DNA of 6,568 bases from Armatimonadetes bacterium UBA5829 (GTDB taxonomy: Bacteria > Armatimonadota > UBA5829), in contig DJHI01000035.1 in assembly GCA_002431715.1 (NCBI GenBank), positions 1 through 6,568 of the forward strand, given 5' to 3'. Position 1 is the stretch's first letter. Every line of letters starts with the position of its first letter. Below are positions 5,524 through 6,568 of this stretch, piece by piece. The translations under genes were made by a program, and so were the position numbers. The notes below the pieces were generated by a model that had not been told where the DNA came from, made no database searches, and saw nothing but the letters and a program-made list of their open reading frames with translations.

Positions 5524-6218
5524 ATACACTCGAACTATTGGATCAACATTATTCGGATGCGCTCGGCTGCACTCCCGAACAGCTCAATTCGGGCAGACTG
5601 ATTGTGGTCGAGTGCGAGCACGTAAAAGGAATTCGATTCGCGAAAGGCGCTCCTCTGGCGCTCTTTTCCATAGGTAAGGGAGAGGGTGCCGTTGTGTCTG
5701 TCTTACCTCACCTAAAAGACGATGTGAGCAATGCTCTAATCAAATCAGCCTCACTCGACAACCATGCATGTGAAGCGCTCGAAAAGGCCGTATCGCCACT
5801 GATAAAGGTCAGGCTCTGGTTCGAGGGATGCAGGCTATACTGCAGTAAGAACAGTTTCACTGATTGCTCGTTCGGCGAGGTGCGAGACGTAACGGATGAT
5901 GATGAGATCGCGGCGGGAATTCACGCCAGATGGGGAGGCAGGGTTTTCGGGCAGATCGTCGATGGAAAAGTTGCCTCATGGGCTGGGGTAAAGCCTTTTT
6001 CAGGCATCGCTTGGGACCTCACCATCCAGACTCTTCCCGAATACAGAGGCAGAGGATTCGCTAAAAGCGCCGTATCCGCCGCTGTGAGATATATTTTAGA
6101 GAACGGCAAAGTCGCAACATGGGGAGCCGACAGAACCAACACGCCTTCGCTTCGCACTGCGCATTCGGTCGGTTTTCAAAACTACGGACTCGACTTTGGA
6201 TGTGTGGAAGAAATATAA
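5520..6218 (+). CDS. GNAT-family N-acetyltransferase
   Basis: A 232-residue protein with a GNAT domain in the C-terminal half. Residues 166-193 hold the acetyl-CoA binding motif A: strand WDLTIQT, the pyrophosphate loop YRGRGFAKSA (175-184) matching Q/RxxGxG/A, then a helix. Residues 197-222 (KVATWGADRTNTPS, then AHSVGF) fit motif B, where Asn and Ser often precede the helix carrying the GF turn. The first 120 residues (LLDQHYSDALGCTPEQL near the start) resemble the partner domain seen in two-domain bacterial GNATs; substrate is unknown. The TTG start overlaps the upstream stop (TTGA) by 4 bp; the Shine-Dalgarno is weak (AGAG near 5515), so initiation probably depends on coupling. It is the last gene of the cluster, and nothing ties it to pyrimidine metabolism beyond position. 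Confidence 0.85.
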   Translation: MNTLELLDQHYSDALGCTPEQLNSGRLIVVECEHVKGIRFAKGAPLALFSIGKGEGAVVSVLPHLKDDVSNALIKSASLDNHACEALEKAVSPLIKVRLWFEGCRLYCSKNSFTDCSFGEVRDVTDDDEIAAGIHARWGGRVFGQIVDGKVASWAGVKPFSGIAWDLTIQTLPEYRGRGFAKSAVSAAVRYILENGKVATWGADRTNTPSLRTAHSVGFQNYGLDFGCVEEI

Positions 6219-6310
6219 ATCCGCCCTCACCTCAGCATTCTCCTTCAAAAAGTGGTTAGTCACAAGACAAAATACAAAATTTGAAAATGAATAAATAAAT
6301 CTGAGGTTGC

Positions 6311-6342
6311 TCCCTCACCCCAACCCTCTCCCCCAGGAGAGG
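6311..6342. repeat. C-rich hairpin element, probable dispersed intergenic repeat
   Basis: The segment begins CCCTCACCCCAACC and contains a perfect 7-bp inverted repeat, CCTCTCC (6325-6331) and GGAGAGG (6336-6342), with a 4-nt loop. Segments of this CCCTCACCCC...CTCTCC...GGAGAGG type are known to me as recurrent intergenic repeats in various bacterial genomes. Whether it recurs in this genome cannot be seen from one copy. It could help termination or mRNA stability, but no T tract follows. Confidence 0.5.
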
Positions 6343-6364
6343 AAGCAGGCATTGTTATCTAGGC

Positions 6365-6403
6365 ACCTGCAATCCAACATCCAATACCCAACACCTGTAA
6401 CCC
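6365..6403. repeat. Degenerate 7-bp tandem repeat (AYCCAAY-like)
   Basis: The stretch splits into heptamers ACCTGCA, ATCCAAC, ATCCAAT, ACCCAAC, ACCTGTA plus ACCC, a period of 7 bp over 39 bp. The outer units match each other closely (ACCTGCA and ACCTGTA). This is seen directly; whether it is a true repeat family or C-rich low complexity is open. Confidence 0.45.
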
Positions 6404-6439
6404 GTTTAGCGTCAGTCTGCCGAGGGCAAATAAGAAGGT

Positions 6440-6568
6440 ATGAAAACGCTGTTTCTCAACCCACCTTCTTTTCAAGGATTCGACGGCGGCGCCGGTTCAA
6501 GATATCAGGCAAAAAGAGAAATACGATCATTCTGGTATCCTACATGGCTCGCACAGGCGGCCGCGCTT
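6440..6568 (+). CDS. hpnJ: B12-binding radical-SAM protein, probably HpnJ (N-terminal 43 residues only)
   Basis: The frame runs from ATG 6440 to the right edge. The start MKTLFLNPPSF is the typical opening strand of B12-binding-domain radical-SAM enzymes (FLNPP). The following GFDGGAGSRYQ, KREIRSFWYPTW and LAQAAAL closely resemble HpnJ, the hopanoid-associated radical-SAM protein linked to forming the cyclitol-ether head group of bacteriohopanepolyols. The radical-SAM CxxxCxxC motif would lie downstream, outside the window, so the call rests on 43 residues. ATG 6440 is the first possible start because an in-frame TAA lies at 6431. AAGAAGG (6432-6438) is too close to the ATG for a classic ribosome binding site; GAGGG (6422-6426) is 13 nt away. 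The 221-bp gap suggests a separate transcription unit from the deaminase cluster, perhaps the first gene of a hopanoid operon. A related B12-radical-SAM enzyme remains possible. Confidence 0.75.
   Translation, partial: MKTLFLNPPSFQGFDGGAGSRYQAKREIRSFWYPTWLAQAAAL

Larger units (their letters stand above)
6219..6439. other. Intergenic region between the cluster and the radical-SAM gene
   Basis: These 221 bp hold an AT-rich stretch (about 6262-6300), a C-rich hairpin and a degenerate heptamer repeat, the last two listed separately. I found no clear rho-independent terminator: the strongest hairpin is not followed by a T tract on either strand. TTGAAA at 6281-6286 lacks a -10 at proper spacing, so the promoter of the next gene is not identified. 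No RNA gene is recognised. Confidence 0.6.

Noticed and set aside
6229..6307. Inverted repeat ACCTCAG ... CTGAGGT around the AT-rich stretch, possible small mobile element ends
   Set aside because: Seven-bp arms 65 nt apart are expected by chance in a region this size, and there is no flanking target duplication.
6325..6360. Rho-independent terminator at the C-rich hairpin
   Set aside because: The hairpin is not followed by a T tract on either strand, so it does not meet the usual pattern.
1..6568. CRISPR array, tRNA/rRNA gene, transposase, phage or defence genes
   Set aside because: No regularly spaced repeats of suitable length, no tRNA-like cloverleaf noticed, and no protein with transposase, integrase, Cas or known defence motifs.

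Overview
The window looks like ordinary bacterial chromosome. By eye the GC content is roughly 45-50%, genes are tightly packed, and most have good purine-rich ribosome binding sites. The organism cannot be fixed from 6.6 kb. The gene set (a DUF4346-type thymidylate synthase homologue, a B12-binding radical-SAM start resembling HpnJ, and an orphan membrane-anchored protein) would suit a deep-branching bacterium such as Armatimonadota or a neighbouring phylum. This is a low-confidence guess from style and content, not a database result.

Layout. (1) 1-1123, minus strand: a long gene of unknown function with an N-terminal membrane anchor, cut by the left edge. (2) 1124-1359: a 236-bp divergent intergenic region with several short palindromes, a good extended -10 promoter pointing right, and two tandem copies of a 12-bp palindromic element between the predicted transcription start and the next gene. 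(3) 1360-6218, plus strand: a six-gene, apparently co-transcribed cluster: dCMP deaminase, HAD-family hydrolase, a ParB/sulfiredoxin-fold-like protein of unknown function, a three-domain thymidylate synthase homologue (MtrA-like / TS / DUF4346), a YprB-like RNase-H-fold exonuclease, and a GNAT acetyltransferase. Five of the six genes overlap or nearly touch the next one (overlaps of 1-14 bp, one gap of 11 bp). (4) 6219-6439: an intergenic stretch with an AT-rich segment, a C-rich hairpin that looks like a dispersed repeat, and a degenerate 7-bp tandem repeat. (5) 6440-6568, plus strand: the first 43 codons of a B12-binding radical-SAM protein that closely resembles HpnJ of hopanoid modification.

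How the genes may work together. The deaminase makes dUMP from dCMP and a thymidylate synthase would turn dUMP into dTMP, so the natural reading is a deoxypyrimidine or thymidylate operon. Two things make it less ordinary. The synthase keeps the catalytic cysteine but appears, on manual alignment, to have lost several dUMP-contacting residues. It is also sandwiched between an MtrA-like domain without an obvious corrinoid-ligand histidine and a DUF4346 domain. Two uncharacterised partners, a HAD enzyme lacking the usual second motif-I aspartate and a ParB-like protein, lie between deaminase and synthase. The cluster may therefore act on a different pyrimidine substrate or contain a regulatory or salvage branch. 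I see no CRISPR array, RNA gene, transposase, prophage gene or recognisable defence system.
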